A stretch of 64,000 bases of DNA from positions 186,001-250,000 of the forward strand of contig NZ_MPOH02000006.1 of NCBI RefSeq assembly GCF_001896135.2, in the 5' to 3' direction. A program made the position numbers and the translations under genes. The notes beneath the pieces were generated by a model. The model saw only the letters and a list, made by a program, of their open reading frames with translations, was not told the DNA's origin and searched no databases. This stretch comes from Streptomyces phaeoluteigriseus (GTDB lineage Bacteria; Actinomycetota; Actinomycetes; Streptomycetales; Streptomycetaceae). Below, piece by piece: positions 9,767 through 18,612 of this stretch. Within the stretch, counting starts at the first letter, position 1; each line of letters begins with the position of its first letter.

Positions 9767-10543
9767 ATGTGTCGTGTCGTCGACCTGCGGCAGGCCGTAC
9801 TCGCCAAGAACGACGCGAGCGCCCACCAACTGCGCGCCCACCTCGCGGCCCGAGGCACCGCGGTCGTCAACCTGCTGTCCAGCCCGGGCAGCGGCAAGAC
9901 CGCGCTGCTGGAACGCGAACTGCTGCGGGCACGGCAGCGGTCCGTTCCCGTCGCCGCGCTGAGCGCCGACCTCGCCACCGAGAACGACGCGGCACGCCTG
10001 GCGCGTTCCGGCGTACCGGTCAAGCAGGTGCTCACCGACGGACTGTGCCACCTGGAGGCGGGGATGCTCGCCGGGCACCTGGACGGGTGGCTGCCCGACG
10101 ACACCCGGCTGCTGTTCGTGGAGAACGTCGGCAACCTGGTCTGCCCGGCCTCCTACGACCTGGGGGAGACGCTGAGGGTCACCCTCGCCTCCGTGACCGA
10201 GGGCGAGGACAAGCCGCTCAAGTACCCCACCGCCTTCGGCCTCGCCCACCTGGTCGTGGTCACCAAGACCGACATCGCGGAGGCCGTCGAGTTCGACGAG
10301 GCCGCGTTCCGCGCGAACGTGGAACAGGTCAACCCGGGGGTCGAGGTGGTCCTGACCTCGGCACGACGGGGGCAGGGAACCGGCGTGCTGCTCGACCGGG
10401 CGATGGCAGCCGCGGACGGAGTGCCCGTCCACTCGCCGGTCATGGCCCGGCAGTCCCATCACCACGGTCACACGCACGCGGACAACGGTCACACGCACGC
10501 ACACCCGGAGGCCACCGGCCCCATGGCCCACACCCACCCGTGA
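9767..10543 (+). CDS. hypB: HypB GTPase with C-terminal His-rich tail
   Basis: 258 aa GTPase for Ni insertion. The P-loop is SSPGSGKTAL; ENVGNLVCP, with a conserved Cys, and TKTD follow. GAGGAG lies about 10 nt before ATG 9767. The C-terminus is His-rich (SHHHGHTHADNGHTHAH and HTHP). In most HypBs the His-rich Ni store is N-terminal, so this is an inverted layout. It could hold Ni or Zn. The GTGA at the 3' end overlaps hypF. Confidence 0.95.
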   Translation: MCRVVDLRQAVLAKNDASAHQLRAHLAARGTAVVNLLSSPGSGKTALLERELLRARQRSVPVAALSADLATENDAARLARSGVPVKQVLTDGLCHLEAGMLAGHLDGWLPDDTRLLFVENVGNLVCPASYDLGETLRVTLASVTEGEDKPLKYPTAFGLAHLVVVTKTDIAEAVEFDEAAFRANVEQVNPGVEVVLTSARRGQGTGVLLDRAMAAADGVPVHSPVMARQSHHHGHTHADNGHTHAHPEATGPMAHTHP

Positions 10544-12924
10544 GCGGTCCGCAGGCTCCGGCCGCCGTCGCCGAGGACACTCCGCTACGCCGTCGGGTCA
10601 CCGTCCGGGGAGTGGTACAGGGCGTCGGCTTCCGGCCCTACGTGTACGGCCTCGCCACCGAACTCGCCCTGGTCGGACACGTGACCAACACTCCGGAGGG
10701 CGTCGTCGTCGAGGTCGAGGGCACCGCCTCGGCCGTGGCCCGGTTCTGCGACCGGATCGCCGGCCAGGCACCCCCGCTGGCCCGTGTCGAGTCCGTCGAC
10801 CACAGGGAGATGTCTCCCGTCGGGGGCACCGCGTTCACCATCCTCGCCTCCCGCGCCGACGGGCCGGCCCGCACCCTGGTCTCCCCGGACTCCGCCACCT
10901 GCGCCGACTGTCTCGCCGAGCTGGCCGACCCGGCCGACCGGCGCTACCGCCACCCGTTCGTGAACTGCACCCACTGCGGCCCCCGCTTCACGATCGTCAC
11001 CGGCGTGCCGTACGACCGGGCCAACACCACCATGGCCGACTTCGCCATGTGCCCCGCCTGCGCCCAGGAGTACGCGGATCCGGCCGACCGTCGCTTCCAC
11101 GCGCAGCCGGTCGCCTGCCCGGCCTGCGGGCCGCGTCTGCGCCTGCTCGTCGCCCAGGGGTCAGAGGTCAGGAGCGTCGATGGGGCGGCCTCGGTCGTCG
11201 AAGCCCGCGCTCTGCTGACGCAGGGCGCGATCCTCGCCGTGAAGGGCCTGGGCGGCTACCACCTGGTCTGCGACGCCACGAACCAGGCGGCGGTCGCCCT
11301 CCTGCGACGCCGGAAGGCGCGAGGGGACAAGCCGTTCGCCGTCATGGCCAGGACCGCGGACGAGGTCCGTCACCTCGTTCGGCTGTGCCCCGAGGAGCGG
11401 AGCCTGCTGGAGGACCGGGCCAGGCCGGTCGTTCTGCTGCGGAGGCGTCAGCACCCGTCGCACGCCGCCGGGGACCCGCGGCCCGCCGAGGCCGTCGCGC
11501 CCGGCAGCCCCGACCTCGGTGTGATGCTGCCGTACACGCCCCTGCACCATCTGCTGCTCGGCCTGCCCGGCGACGAGGAGGGGCCCCGGCTGCTCGTCAT
11601 GACCAGCGGCAACGTGTCCGGTGAGCCGATCGTCACCGACGACACCGAGGCGCTGGAGCGGCTGGCGCACCTGGCCGACGCCTGGCTCACGCACGACCGG
11701 CCGATCCACGTCCCGTGCGACGACTCCGTGGTCCGCGTCTGCGACGGCGAGCCGCTGGTGATCCGCCGCTCCCGTGGCTACGCCCCGTTGCCGGTCTCCC
11801 TTCCGCTGCCCGTGCGGCCGGCCCTCGCCGTCGGCGGAGACCTGAAGAACGCCTTCTCCCTGGGGACGGGCCGTCAGGCCTGGCTGTCGGCGCACATCGG
11901 CGACATGGACGACGTCGGTACGCAGCGGGCTCTCCAGCGCGCGGTGGCGCAGTTGGAGTCCATCACGGGAGTGCGGCCTCAGACCCTGGTGTCCGACCGG
12001 CATCCCGGCTACCGCTCCGCCCAGTGGGCCGACCGGAACGCGGCGGGCCGGCCCGTTGTGCGCGTCCAGCACCATCACGCGCACATTGCCGCCGCCATGG
12101 CCGAACACGGACTCGACGGCACGCGGCCGGTGGTCGGCGTCGCCTTCGACGGCACGGGCCACGGCGACGACGGCGCCGTGTGGGGCGGGGAGTTCCTGCT
12201 CGCGGACTACGACCGCTTCACCCGGTTCGGGCACCTCGCGTACGTTCCGCTGCCCGGGGGCGACGCCGCGGTGCGCCGGCCGTACCGCATGGCGCTGGTC
12301 CATCTGAGGGCGGCCGGGATCGACTGGTCCGACGACCTCGCCTGCACGGCCGCCTGCCCGCCCGATGAACTCCGCCTTCTGGAAAGACAGTTGGAGCGTG
12401 GCCTGAACTGTGTCCCCACGTCCAGTATGGGCCGGCTCTTCGACGCGGTGTCCTCTCTCGCCGGGGTGTGCCACCGAGCCGGGTACGAGGCACAGGCCGC
12501 CGTCGAGCTGGAGGGCGCGGCTCTGCTCGCACCCGCCGAGGACACCACCGCGTACGCCTTCGCCCTGCACGCGTCGGAGGAGAACGGGGGCGGCATCGTG
12601 CGGGCCGATCCGACGCCCGTACTCGCGGCGATCGTCGGCGACCTGCGCGCGGGCGTCGAACCGGCCATGGTCGCGGCTCGCTTCCATCGGGGCGTGACCG
12701 GCCTGGTGCACCGGACCTGCGTGCGGGCGCGAGAGCGTCATGGGCTGGACACGGTCGCCCTGACGGGAGGCGTGTTCGCCAACACGCTGCTCTCGTCGGC
12801 CTGCGCGGCAACCCTGCGCGAGGACGGCTTCACGGTCCTGCGGCACCACTTGGTGCCGCCCAACGACGGCGGCTTGGCGCTGGGCCAGCTGATGGTGGCC
12901 GCCCGGGCCGCTCCCACCGACTGA
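10540..12924 (+). CDS. hypF: HypF carbamoyltransferase
   Basis: 794 aa; makes the cyanide precursor from carbamoyl phosphate with HypE. Domains in order: acylphosphatase (VRGVVQGVGFRPYVYGLA, about residues 20-35); two zinc fingers (CADC, CTHCG, CPAC, CPACG, about 120-205); YrdC-like (GLGGYHLVCDA, RRRKARGDKPFAVM); Kae1-like carbamoyltransferase (VQHHHAHIAAAMAEHG, GVAFDGTGHGDDG, GGVFANTLL). GTG 10540 overlaps the hypB stop. No break is seen. Confidence 0.95.
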   Translation: MSGPQAPAAVAEDTPLRRRVTVRGVVQGVGFRPYVYGLATELALVGHVTNTPEGVVVEVEGTASAVARFCDRIAGQAPPLARVESVDHREMSPVGGTAFTILASRADGPARTLVSPDSATCADCLAELADPADRRYRHPFVNCTHCGPRFTIVTGVPYDRANTTMADFAMCPACAQEYADPADRRFHAQPVACPACGPRLRLLVAQGSEVRSVDGAASVVEARALLTQGAILAVKGLGGYHLVCDATNQAAVALLRRRKARGDKPFAVMARTADEVRHLVRLCPEERSLLEDRARPVVLLRRRQHPSHAAGDPRPAEAVAPGSPDLGVMLPYTPLHHLLLGLPGDEEGPRLLVMTSGNVSGEPIVTDDTEALERLAHLADAWLTHDRPIHVPCDDSVVRVCDGEPLVIRRSRGYAPLPVSLPLPVRPALAVGGDLKNAFSLGTGRQAWLSAHIGDMDDVGTQRALQRAVAQLESITGVRPQTLVSDRHPGYRSAQWADRNAAGRPVVRVQHHHAHIAAAMAEHGLDGTRPVVGVAFDGTGHGDDGAVWGGEFLLADYDRFTRFGHLAYVPLPGGDAAVRRPYRMALVHLRAAGIDWSDDLACTAACPPDELRLLERQLERGLNCVPTSSMGRLFDAVSSLAGVCHRAGYEAQAAVELEGAALLAPAEDTTAYAFALHASEENGGGIVRADPTPVLAAIVGDLRAGVEPAMVAARFHRGVTGLVHRTCVRARERHGLDTVALTGGVFANTLLSSACAATLREDGFTVLRHHLVPPNDGGLALGQLMVAARAAPTD

Positions 12925-12955
12925 GCAACGCGCGATCCACAGCGAGGAGAGTCCC

Positions 12956-13258
12956 ATGTGCCTGGCGGTACCCGGCAGAGTGCTGGACATCGAGGAACGG
13001 AACGGCACCCGCATGGCCAACGTCGACTTCGGCGGCGTGGTCAAGGAGGTGTGCCTGGAGTACCTGCCCGACCTCCAGGTCGGCGAGTACGCCATCGTCC
13101 ACGTCGGGTTCGCCCTGCAACGGCTGGACGAGGAGTCGGCGCGGCAGACGCTTGAACTGTTCGCCGAGATCGGCCTGTTGCAGGAGGAGTTCGGCGACGC
13201 CTGGGAGACGGCGGCGGAACAGGCGGGCGCGGGCCCGGTGGAAGAGGTGTGCAAGTAG
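12956..13258 (+). CDS. hypC: HypC chaperone
   Basis: 100 aa. Begins [10 protein letters not shown] with the essential Cys2 that binds the Fe(CN)2CO unit with HypD. AGGAGAG lies about 7 nt upstream. The C-terminal half is acidic, alpha-helical and longer than in E. coli HypC. Its TAG (13256-13258) shares a base with the GTG start of hypD. Confidence 0.95.
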   Translation: MCLAVPGRVLDIEERNGTRMANVDFGGVVKEVCLEYLPDLQVGEYAIVHVGFALQRLDEESARQTLELFAEIGLLQEEFGDAWETAAEQAGAGPVEEVCK

Positions 13259-14384
13259 TGAAGTACATCGACGAGTTCCAGGACCCGGAGCTGGCGCGCC
13301 GGCTCCTCGACGACATCCATGCCACGGTGACCAGGCCGTGGGCCCTGATGGAGGTGTGCGGAGGGCAGACGCACAGCATCATCCGCCACGGCATCGACCA
13401 ACTCCTGCCGGAGGAGGTCGAACTGATCCACGGACCGGGCTGCCCCGTGTGCGTGACCCCGCTGGAGGTCATCGACAAGGCTCTGGAGATCGCCTCCCGA
13501 CCGGAGGTGATCTTCTGCTCCTTCGGTGACATGCTGCGCGTGCCGGGCACCGGCCGGGACCTGTTCCAGGTCCGCGGCGAGGGCGGTGACGTTCGCGTCG
13601 TCTACTCGCCGCTCGACGCGCTGCGGGTCGCGCAGCAGAACCCGGACCGCGAGGTGGTGTTCTTCGGCATCGGCTTCGAGACGACGGCACCCCCCAACGC
13701 CATGACGGTTCATCAGGCCAAGAAGCTCGGCATCCCGAACTTCAGCATGCTGGTGTCCCATGTCCGCGTACCACGGCCATCGAGGCGATCATGTCGTCGC
13801 CGAGCTGCCGGGTGCAGGGCTTCCTCGCGGCCGGGCACGTCTGCAGCGTGATGGGTGTGGGGGAGTACCCGGAACTGGCGGAACGCTTCCGCGTTCCGAT
13901 CGTCGTGACGGGCTTTGAGCCACTGGACATCCTCGAAGGCGTGCGCCGGGCCGTCCGTCACCTCGAACGAGGTGAGCACACCGTGGACAACGCCTACGCC
14001 CGTGCCGTCCGTCCGGAGGGCAACCCGGCCGCCCGGGCCATGCTGGAGGACGTCTTCGAGGTCACCGACCGTGCCTGGCGCGGCATCGGGGTGATCCCCG
14101 ACAGCGGCTGGCGGCTGTCGTCGAAGTACCGCGACCACGATGCCGAGTACCGTTTCCCGGTCGACGGCATCCGGACCGAGGAACCCGCCGAGTGCCGCAG
14201 TGGAGAGGTTCTGCAGGGGCTGCTCAAGCCGCACGAGTGCGAAGCCTTCGGCACCTTGTGCACTCCCCGCACCCCCCTGGGAGCCACGATGGTCTCCAGC
14301 GAGGGCGCCTGCGCCGCGTACTACCTCTACCGCCGGCTGGACATGCCCGTCACCGAGGCCCGGGAGGCGACCTCCGTTGTCTGA
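13258..14384 (+). pseudogene. hypD: HypD maturation scaffold, frame broken by one base
   Basis: GTG 13258 gives [10 protein letters not shown], the usual HypD start. The N-terminal part has [27 protein letters not shown] and [10 protein letters not shown]. At VSHVRVP (13768-13773) the frame is lost. The adjacent frame continues AIEAIMSSP, then [15 protein letters not shown] and the full C-terminus to TGA 14382-14384, which overlaps hypE. One base missing in GTACC-ACGGCC restores a ~375-aa HypD. HypD holds the Fe and the FeS cluster used to build Fe(CN)2CO. If the break were real the hydrogenase would need another hypD copy; a consensus error is more likely. Confidence 0.9.
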
Positions 14385-15450
14385 CACCACTGATGCCCCC
14401 GCCTTGGACGTCGAGGCGTGGACGTGCCCAGCGCCCCTGCGCGACCGGCCGCGTGTCGTCATGGGCCACGGTGGCGGTGGAGCCCTCTCCGCCGAGCTGG
14501 TCCAGCAGATCTTCGCCCCCGCGTTCGGGGGCGAGGTGCTCGCCCAGATGGGTGATGCCGCCGTCCTCTCCCTGGGCGGTGCCCGGCTGGCCTTCTCCAC
14601 CGACTCCTACGTGGTGCGGCCACTGTTCTTCCCCGGTGGCAGCATCGGCGACCTGGCGGTCAACGGCACCGTCAACGACCTCGCCATGAGCGGCGCCCGA
14701 GCCGCCTACCTCTCCTGCGGATTCATCCTGGAGGAGGGCGTGGAGCTGGACGTGGTCACACGGGTGTCCGAGGCGCTGGGCGCGGCAGCGCGCACCGCCG
14801 GCGTGGAGGTGGCCACCGGCGACACCAAGGTGGTGGAGGCCGGCCACGGCGACGGGATCTACATCAACACGTCGGGCATCGGTCTCGTCCCGGCGGGCGT
14901 CGATCTGCGTCCGCAGAGGGTCGTCCCCGGCGACGTCGTGATCGTCAGTGGCGCCATCGGCGTCCACGGAGTGGCGATCATGAGCGTGCGCGAGGGCCTG
15001 GAGTTCGGAGTGGAGATCAAGAGCGACTGCGCGGCGCTCGGCGGCCTGGTCGACGCCATGCTCGCCGTCACCCCGGATCTGCACGTCCTGCGCGATCCCA
15101 CCCGAGGCGGCCTGGCAGCCTCGCTCAACGAGATCGCGGCGGCCTCCGGCACAGGGGTGGTCATCCGGGAACGCGATGTCCCCGTCCCGCCGGCCGTGGC
15201 CAATGCCTGCGCCGTTCTCGGACTGGACCCGATGTACATCGCCAACGAGGGCAAGCTGGTGGCGTTCGTCCCGCGCGAGCACGCCGACGCGATCCTCGAC
15301 GCGATGCGAGCCCACCCTCTGGGCGCGGACTCCGTGATCATCGGTGAGGCCGTCGAGGCGCATCCCGGCATGGTCGTGGCACGGACCGGACTGGGGGGAA
15401 CGCGGGTGGTCGATCTGCCGATCGGGGAGCAGCTGCCGCGGATCTGCTGA
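14377..15450 (+). CDS. hypE: HypE carbamoyl dehydratase
   Basis: 357 aa; converts the HypF-derived S-carbamoyl to thiocyanate. It has [15 protein letters not shown], the ATP-binding [31 protein letters not shown] region (PurM-like) and the essential C-terminal Cys (LPRIC). The start is taken as TTG 14377, 8 nt inside hypD, with GGGAGG about 10 nt before it. ATG 14461 would lose part of the N-terminus. Last gene of the locus, followed by a strong hairpin. Confidence 0.92.
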   Translation: MSDTTDAPALDVEAWTCPAPLRDRPRVVMGHGGGGALSAELVQQIFAPAFGGEVLAQMGDAAVLSLGGARLAFSTDSYVVRPLFFPGGSIGDLAVNGTVNDLAMSGARAAYLSCGFILEEGVELDVVTRVSEALGAAARTAGVEVATGDTKVVEAGHGDGIYINTSGIGLVPAGVDLRPQRVVPGDVVIVSGAIGVHGVAIMSVREGLEFGVEIKSDCAALGGLVDAMLAVTPDLHVLRDPTRGGLAASLNEIAAASGTGVVIRERDVPVPPAVANACAVLGLDPMYIANEGKLVAFVPREHADAILDAMRAHPLGADSVIIGEAVEAHPGMVVARTGLGGTRVVDLPIGEQLPRIC

Positions 15451-15465
15451 CAGGGGCGCCGCCGC

Positions 15466-15483
15466 CGGCCGAGGAACCGGCCG
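15466..15483 (+). terminator. Small hairpin after hypE
   Basis: CGGCCG, loop AGGAAC, CGGCCG: a 6-bp stem 15 nt after the hypE stop. It directly precedes and partly overlaps the larger 15481-15527 structure. Confidence 0.35.
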
Positions 15484-15527
15484 TCCGGACGCCGATCGGG
15501 CCGTCGAAGCGATCAGCGTCCGGACGG
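15481..15527. terminator. Bidirectional terminator between hypE and the 15513 gene
   Basis: A 12-bp perfect outer stem (15481-15492 with 15516-15527, CCGTCCGGACGC type). After one mismatch a 5-bp inner stem (15494-15498 with 15510-15514) follows, around an 11-nt loop. It sits exactly between two convergent genes, and the (-) gene's stop lies inside it. No T-run is present, as is usual for Streptomyces terminators. Confidence 0.7.
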
Positions 15528-15887
15528 TGGGTCCTGTGGGTCCACGCCGGTCTTGGCGGAAGCGTCCTTGGTGCCGCTGGGGCGCTGGGAGCGGCCCCTG
15601 CGTCCGGTGTCGCGCCTGCCCTTCTCGTCCGCGTCGCCGTACTCCTCGCCGCTTGTGCCGAGGCTCTCGGCCGTGTCGCCCGGGACGGACTTCGTCTCCT
15701 CCCGGGACTTCGTCCGGCCCGGCCCTCTTTCGCCGGCCTGGTCAGCGTGGAAGGAGCGGCGGGCGCTCGGGTTGTCCTGCTGGCGTGTCTCATCCACATC
15801 GGGCGACCAGCCGTGCTGCTCGGTGCCCTGGTGACGGCTGGGGCCCTTTCCGTGCGGTGGCTCGGACGGACGTGGTTTCTTCGACAT
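15513..15887 (-). CDS. Hydrophilic, probably disordered protein
   Basis: 124 aa from ATG 15887 (MSKKPRPSEPPHGKG). The composition is rich in Ser, Gly, Asp, Arg and Glu with no hydrophobic core, cysteine or recognisable domain. A weak AAGG lies upstream. It ends inside the two-way hairpin. Codon positions look GC-biased, as in Streptomyces genes. I do not recognise a family; it resembles the small charged proteins seen around stress genes, but that is impression only. Confidence 0.55.
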   Translation of the reverse strand: MSKKPRPSEPPHGKGPSRHQGTEQHGWSPDVDETRQQDNPSARRSFHADQAGERGPGRTKSREETKSVPGDTAESLGTSGEEYGDADEKGRRDTGRRGRSQRPSGTKDASAKTGVDPQDPPSGR

Positions 15888-16725
15888 GGGCCGATCCGCC
15901 TTTTCATGGTCAGAGGGGGACGCCGTGCATGTGCACGCGCGGTGAGTAAATTATCCTCTCTTGTAAGATTTCGAGCATGTTGTGACCTTTTCTGGTCCAG
16001 GGATGCGGGCCACGAGGGCTCCACCGTCATCGTCGGCCTCAACGGCCTGCGCCTGCTGCGGGCGCCGCCTGGCAGCGGGTCGTGGCGGTCGTCGGGTCGG
16101 CCGCGTGGGCGGACGGCGCGACGGTGAGCGCCGGCGGCAGCGAGGGGAGCGCTGCCGGCAGGGCGAGCAGTCTGTGGCGCATGACGGCACCTCGGCTCTC
16201 TGGCGGGGACGCGTCCGATGGGTGGCGGTGGGTGCAGGGGGCGTTCCCATCGGAAGCGCACCACACGGCACGGTCGGTCAGCAGGTCGAGTTGGTCCGGG
16301 TCAGGAGGCCGAGCCGCCACGGGCGGAAGTTGTGGTCGCCGCCCGCGTTGGGGTTCATGCCCTGGTGGAGGTACTGGAGCCGGCAGGCGGGAATGGTGAC
16401 TGTCTGGTTGCCATAGCACCGGGTTCGTGTGGGTCGCCGTCGCGCCGAGGGCCGGCCTCTGGGCGGCGGCGGTGCCGGAGACCGCTGTCGCGGGAAGCCG
16501 GGCGCCGGCGGCCGGGCCGGTGGCGGCCCTGATGGCCAACCGGCCCGGCTCGTCCACCTCGGCAGCTCCGTGCACCGCATCGGCTCCACGGATCCACGGC
16601 GGACGGCCACCGGCACCGCGTCCTGCGACGGGCCCTGCGCCCCGGACGGGCACCTCCCCACCCTGCGGGCGAAAGCGTCCCGGTGTGTGGTCGCTCGCAG
16701 GGGAGGGGACCGGTGTCGGGATCGG
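15888..16725. other. Degenerate stretch with remnants of small secreted proteins
   Basis: No intact gene. On (-), ATG 16182 with an SD-like GAGG encodes a clean signal peptide (MRHRLLALPAALPS..SAHA|ADP), but the frame stops after 47 aa at 16039. Also on (-), one frame ending at 16278 reads YGNQTVTIPACRLQYLHQG and then GGDHNFRPWRLGLL, and ends in Cys. That resembles the C-terminus of a small disulfide protein. Its N-terminal part is split between frames. Confidence 0.3.
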
Positions 16726-17607
16726 TCAGTCGCCGCGGGGTTTGCCGAACTCTTCGATGAGCACGGGATACTGCTCCCCACCGTGGCCCGCGGCGATCGA
16801 ACGGTCGGCCATCGCCTTGATCAGCTTCGGCAGTTCGGCGTTGACACCCACTGCCTCACTTTCCTTGATCAGATGTGCCATCGCCCGCGCGTCGGTCGCC
16901 AGGGCCGATACCTCGGCCGGGAAGGAGTTGTTGTCGATCTGCTCGGCGTACCCAGGCAGCCATTCGGCCACACCGGCGGCCATCCGCCGCGCGAACGGCG
17001 CATACGTCGCGGCGTCGACACCGGCTGTCCTGAGCAGGGCAGTGCCCTGGAGCCAGGCGTTCAGGACGCTCCACATCATGGCCAGGCCGGCCACGTCGTA
17101 CAGGGACGCCAGCCCGTGGTCCGCACCGAGGTAGCTGAGGGTGCCGAGCGCATCGAGTGTCGACTTGTGCGTCTCGAAGTCCGCCTGCGGCCCGCAGTGC
17201 AGAATCACCGCCTCGGCAGTGCCGATCGCCGGCGGGACGGCCATGATGGCGCCGTCCAGATAGCGGGCGCCGCGCTGTGTGGCCCATCGGGCGGTTTCCC
17301 GGGCCTGGGCCGAGTCGCCCGAGGTGAGATTGAGCAACGTCATGCCGTCCAGCTCGACATCGCTCGCTCCGAGCAGCTCCTGCACGGCTTGGTAGTCGGT
17401 GACACAGATGATCGTCAGGGAGCCTTCCTCGAGCGCGTCGCCGATTGTCGGCGCCAACCGTGCGCCTTCGGCCACCAGTTGGTCAGCCTTGGAGGTCGTA
17501 CGGTTCCACACGGTTGTGGGATGCCCGGCCTTCAGGAACGCGCCGGCAAGTGCCTGGCCCATCAGCCCGAGTCCGATGACTGTCACGGGTGTGTCGGTCT
17601 TGTTCAT
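16726..17607 (-). CDS. NAD(P)-dependent imine reductase / beta-hydroxyacid dehydrogenase family
   Basis: 293 aa from ATG 17607. The N-terminal Rossmann fold has VIGLGLMGQALAGAFLKAG and the NADP-type WNRT. A long central helix and a C-terminal dimerisation domain follow. The 6PGDH-like NAD-binding plus C-terminal arrangement matches imine reductases and 3-hydroxyisobutyrate dehydrogenase-like proteins. I cannot tell the substrate. The longer frame reaching 17694 would run through the promoter, so I reject it. It is divergent from a MerR gene with a shared 49-bp control region, so it is probably that regulator's target. Confidence 0.85.
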   Translation of the reverse strand: MNKTDTPVTVIGLGLMGQALAGAFLKAGHPTTVWNRTTSKADQLVAEGARLAPTIGDALEEGSLTIICVTDYQAVQELLGASDVELDGMTLLNLTSGDSAQARETARWATQRGARYLDGAIMAVPPAIGTAEAVILHCGPQADFETHKSTLDALGTLSYLGADHGLASLYDVAGLAMMWSVLNAWLQGTALLRTAGVDAATYAPFARRMAAGVAEWLPGYAEQIDNNSFPAEVSALATDARAMAHLIKESEAVGVNAELPKLIKAMADRSIAAGHGGEQYPVLIEEFGKPRGD

Positions 17608-17623
17608 GGCAGCATCGTCAACG

Positions 17624-17645
17624 TTGATACCGGTGTGAAGGTCAA
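17624..17645. promoter_or_regulatory. Probable MerR operator/promoter
   Basis: In the 49-bp divergent gap, TTGATACC..AAGGTCAA forms an imperfect dyad. On (-), TTGACC can be the -35 of the reductase promoter. MerR regulators act on such long-spacer promoters, so this dyad is the natural site. Confidence 0.5.
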
Positions 17646-17656
17646 GTGAGGTCTGG

Positions 17657-18064
17657 ATGCGGATCGGGGAGCTGAGTCGCCGGGCGGGCGTCAATGCCCA
17701 TCAATTGCGCTACTACGAGGCCCAAGGCCTGCTGGAGGCGGACCGCGGCGCGAACGGATATCGCGAGTACGGCGAGAGCGCCGTACTGCGGGTGAAGCAG
17801 ATCCGACACCTGCTCGGCGCCGGTCTGTCATCCGAGGACATCGCGTACCTGCTGCCCTGCGCGGTGGGAGAGGCCCCGGAGTTGCTCGGTTGTCCCGAAT
17901 TGCTGGCGGCGATGCGGTCACGGCTGCGGCGACTGGACGATCGGATGGACAAGCTCGCTCGATCCCGCGACGCTCTTGCCGACTACATCGATGCGGCCGA
18001 GCGGACGGGCAGCCGGACCTGTCCGCCCTTCGACGATGCCGACCCGGAGGCCGTTCCCGCCTGA
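17657..18064 (+). CDS. MerR-family transcriptional regulator
   Basis: 135 aa. It has the MerR winged helix (MRIGELSRRAGVNAHQLRYYE, then LRVKQIRHLLGAGLS) and a coiled-coil (MRSRLRRLDDRMDKLARSR). Two Cys in the effector part (LLPC, LLGC) and one near the end (TCPP) might bind a ligand or metal. ATG 17657 has GAGG about 5 nt upstream. Divergent from the reductase-like gene. Confidence 0.9.
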   Translation: MRIGELSRRAGVNAHQLRYYEAQGLLEADRGANGYREYGESAVLRVKQIRHLLGAGLSSEDIAYLLPCAVGEAPELLGCPELLAAMRSRLRRLDDRMDKLARSRDALADYIDAAERTGSRTCPPFDDADPEAVPA

Positions 18065-18119
18065 GCAGCGCGACCACCGCCGATGCCCGAGCCTGGGCAC
18101 GAACACGCGGAGTCGGAGC

Positions 18120-18276
18120 CGCAGGCTTCATCCGGCGCTTCGCGCGTCGCTGCGTCGAGCCACCCCGTGAGCATGACCGCACCGTCATGGACGGCGACTT
18201 CGGCGATCTGTGGGCCGAGCCGGAGCGCGTCGGCGGACACCCCACGTTGCACGGCCTGCCGGATCTCCAGGTCGGA
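18120..18276 (-). pseudogene. BON-domain remnant
   Basis: On (-), the reading SDLEIRQAVQRGVSADAL followed by IAEVAVHDGAVMLTGWLD matches a BON domain, as at the C-terminus of actinobacterial CBS-BON proteins. After TREAPDE the sequence loses similarity. No good start or full-length protein is present, so this is a fragment. The rest of 18065-18612 shows no gene. Confidence 0.5.
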
Positions 18277-18550
18277 GCGCGGGAGACCTGGAGCCCATCG
18301 CGCCCCGATCAGGTGACCAGCCCTGACTGACGGCCAGCCAGGTAGGGCCTGTGGAGCCGCCCCGAGGCCCCCTGTTGGAGCGGTGTGTGTCTTGTCACGC
18401 CCTCAAAGGTCGGCCGAGTTGTCTGCATCACAGCGCAAATGTCCCTTTGGCGTACATGCTCGACAGGGACAGCGACTCCCGAAGTGGAGTCCAACACGGG
18501 CTGCGGGCGCGAAGTCCCGAAGTGGCCCATGACGTAGCCCTCGTGACGTT

Positions 18551-18586
18551 CCTCCTGGTTCCCCTGGACCTCCTGGTTCCCCTGGA
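18551..18586 (+). repeat. Two 18-bp direct repeats upstream of the PKS
   Basis: CCTCCTGGTTCCCCTGGA occurs twice back to back (18551-18568 and 18569-18586). CCCCTGGA appears again at 18593-18600, just before the SD of the type III PKS. The array occupies the expected leader region. Confidence 0.75.
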
Positions 18587-18612
18587 CTAGATCCCCTGGA
18601 AAGGTGCCCACC

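Noticed and set aside
11161..13761. 866-codon antisense ORF over hypF-hypC-hypD
   Set aside because: Shadow ORF spanning three genes with clear family motifs on the other strand.
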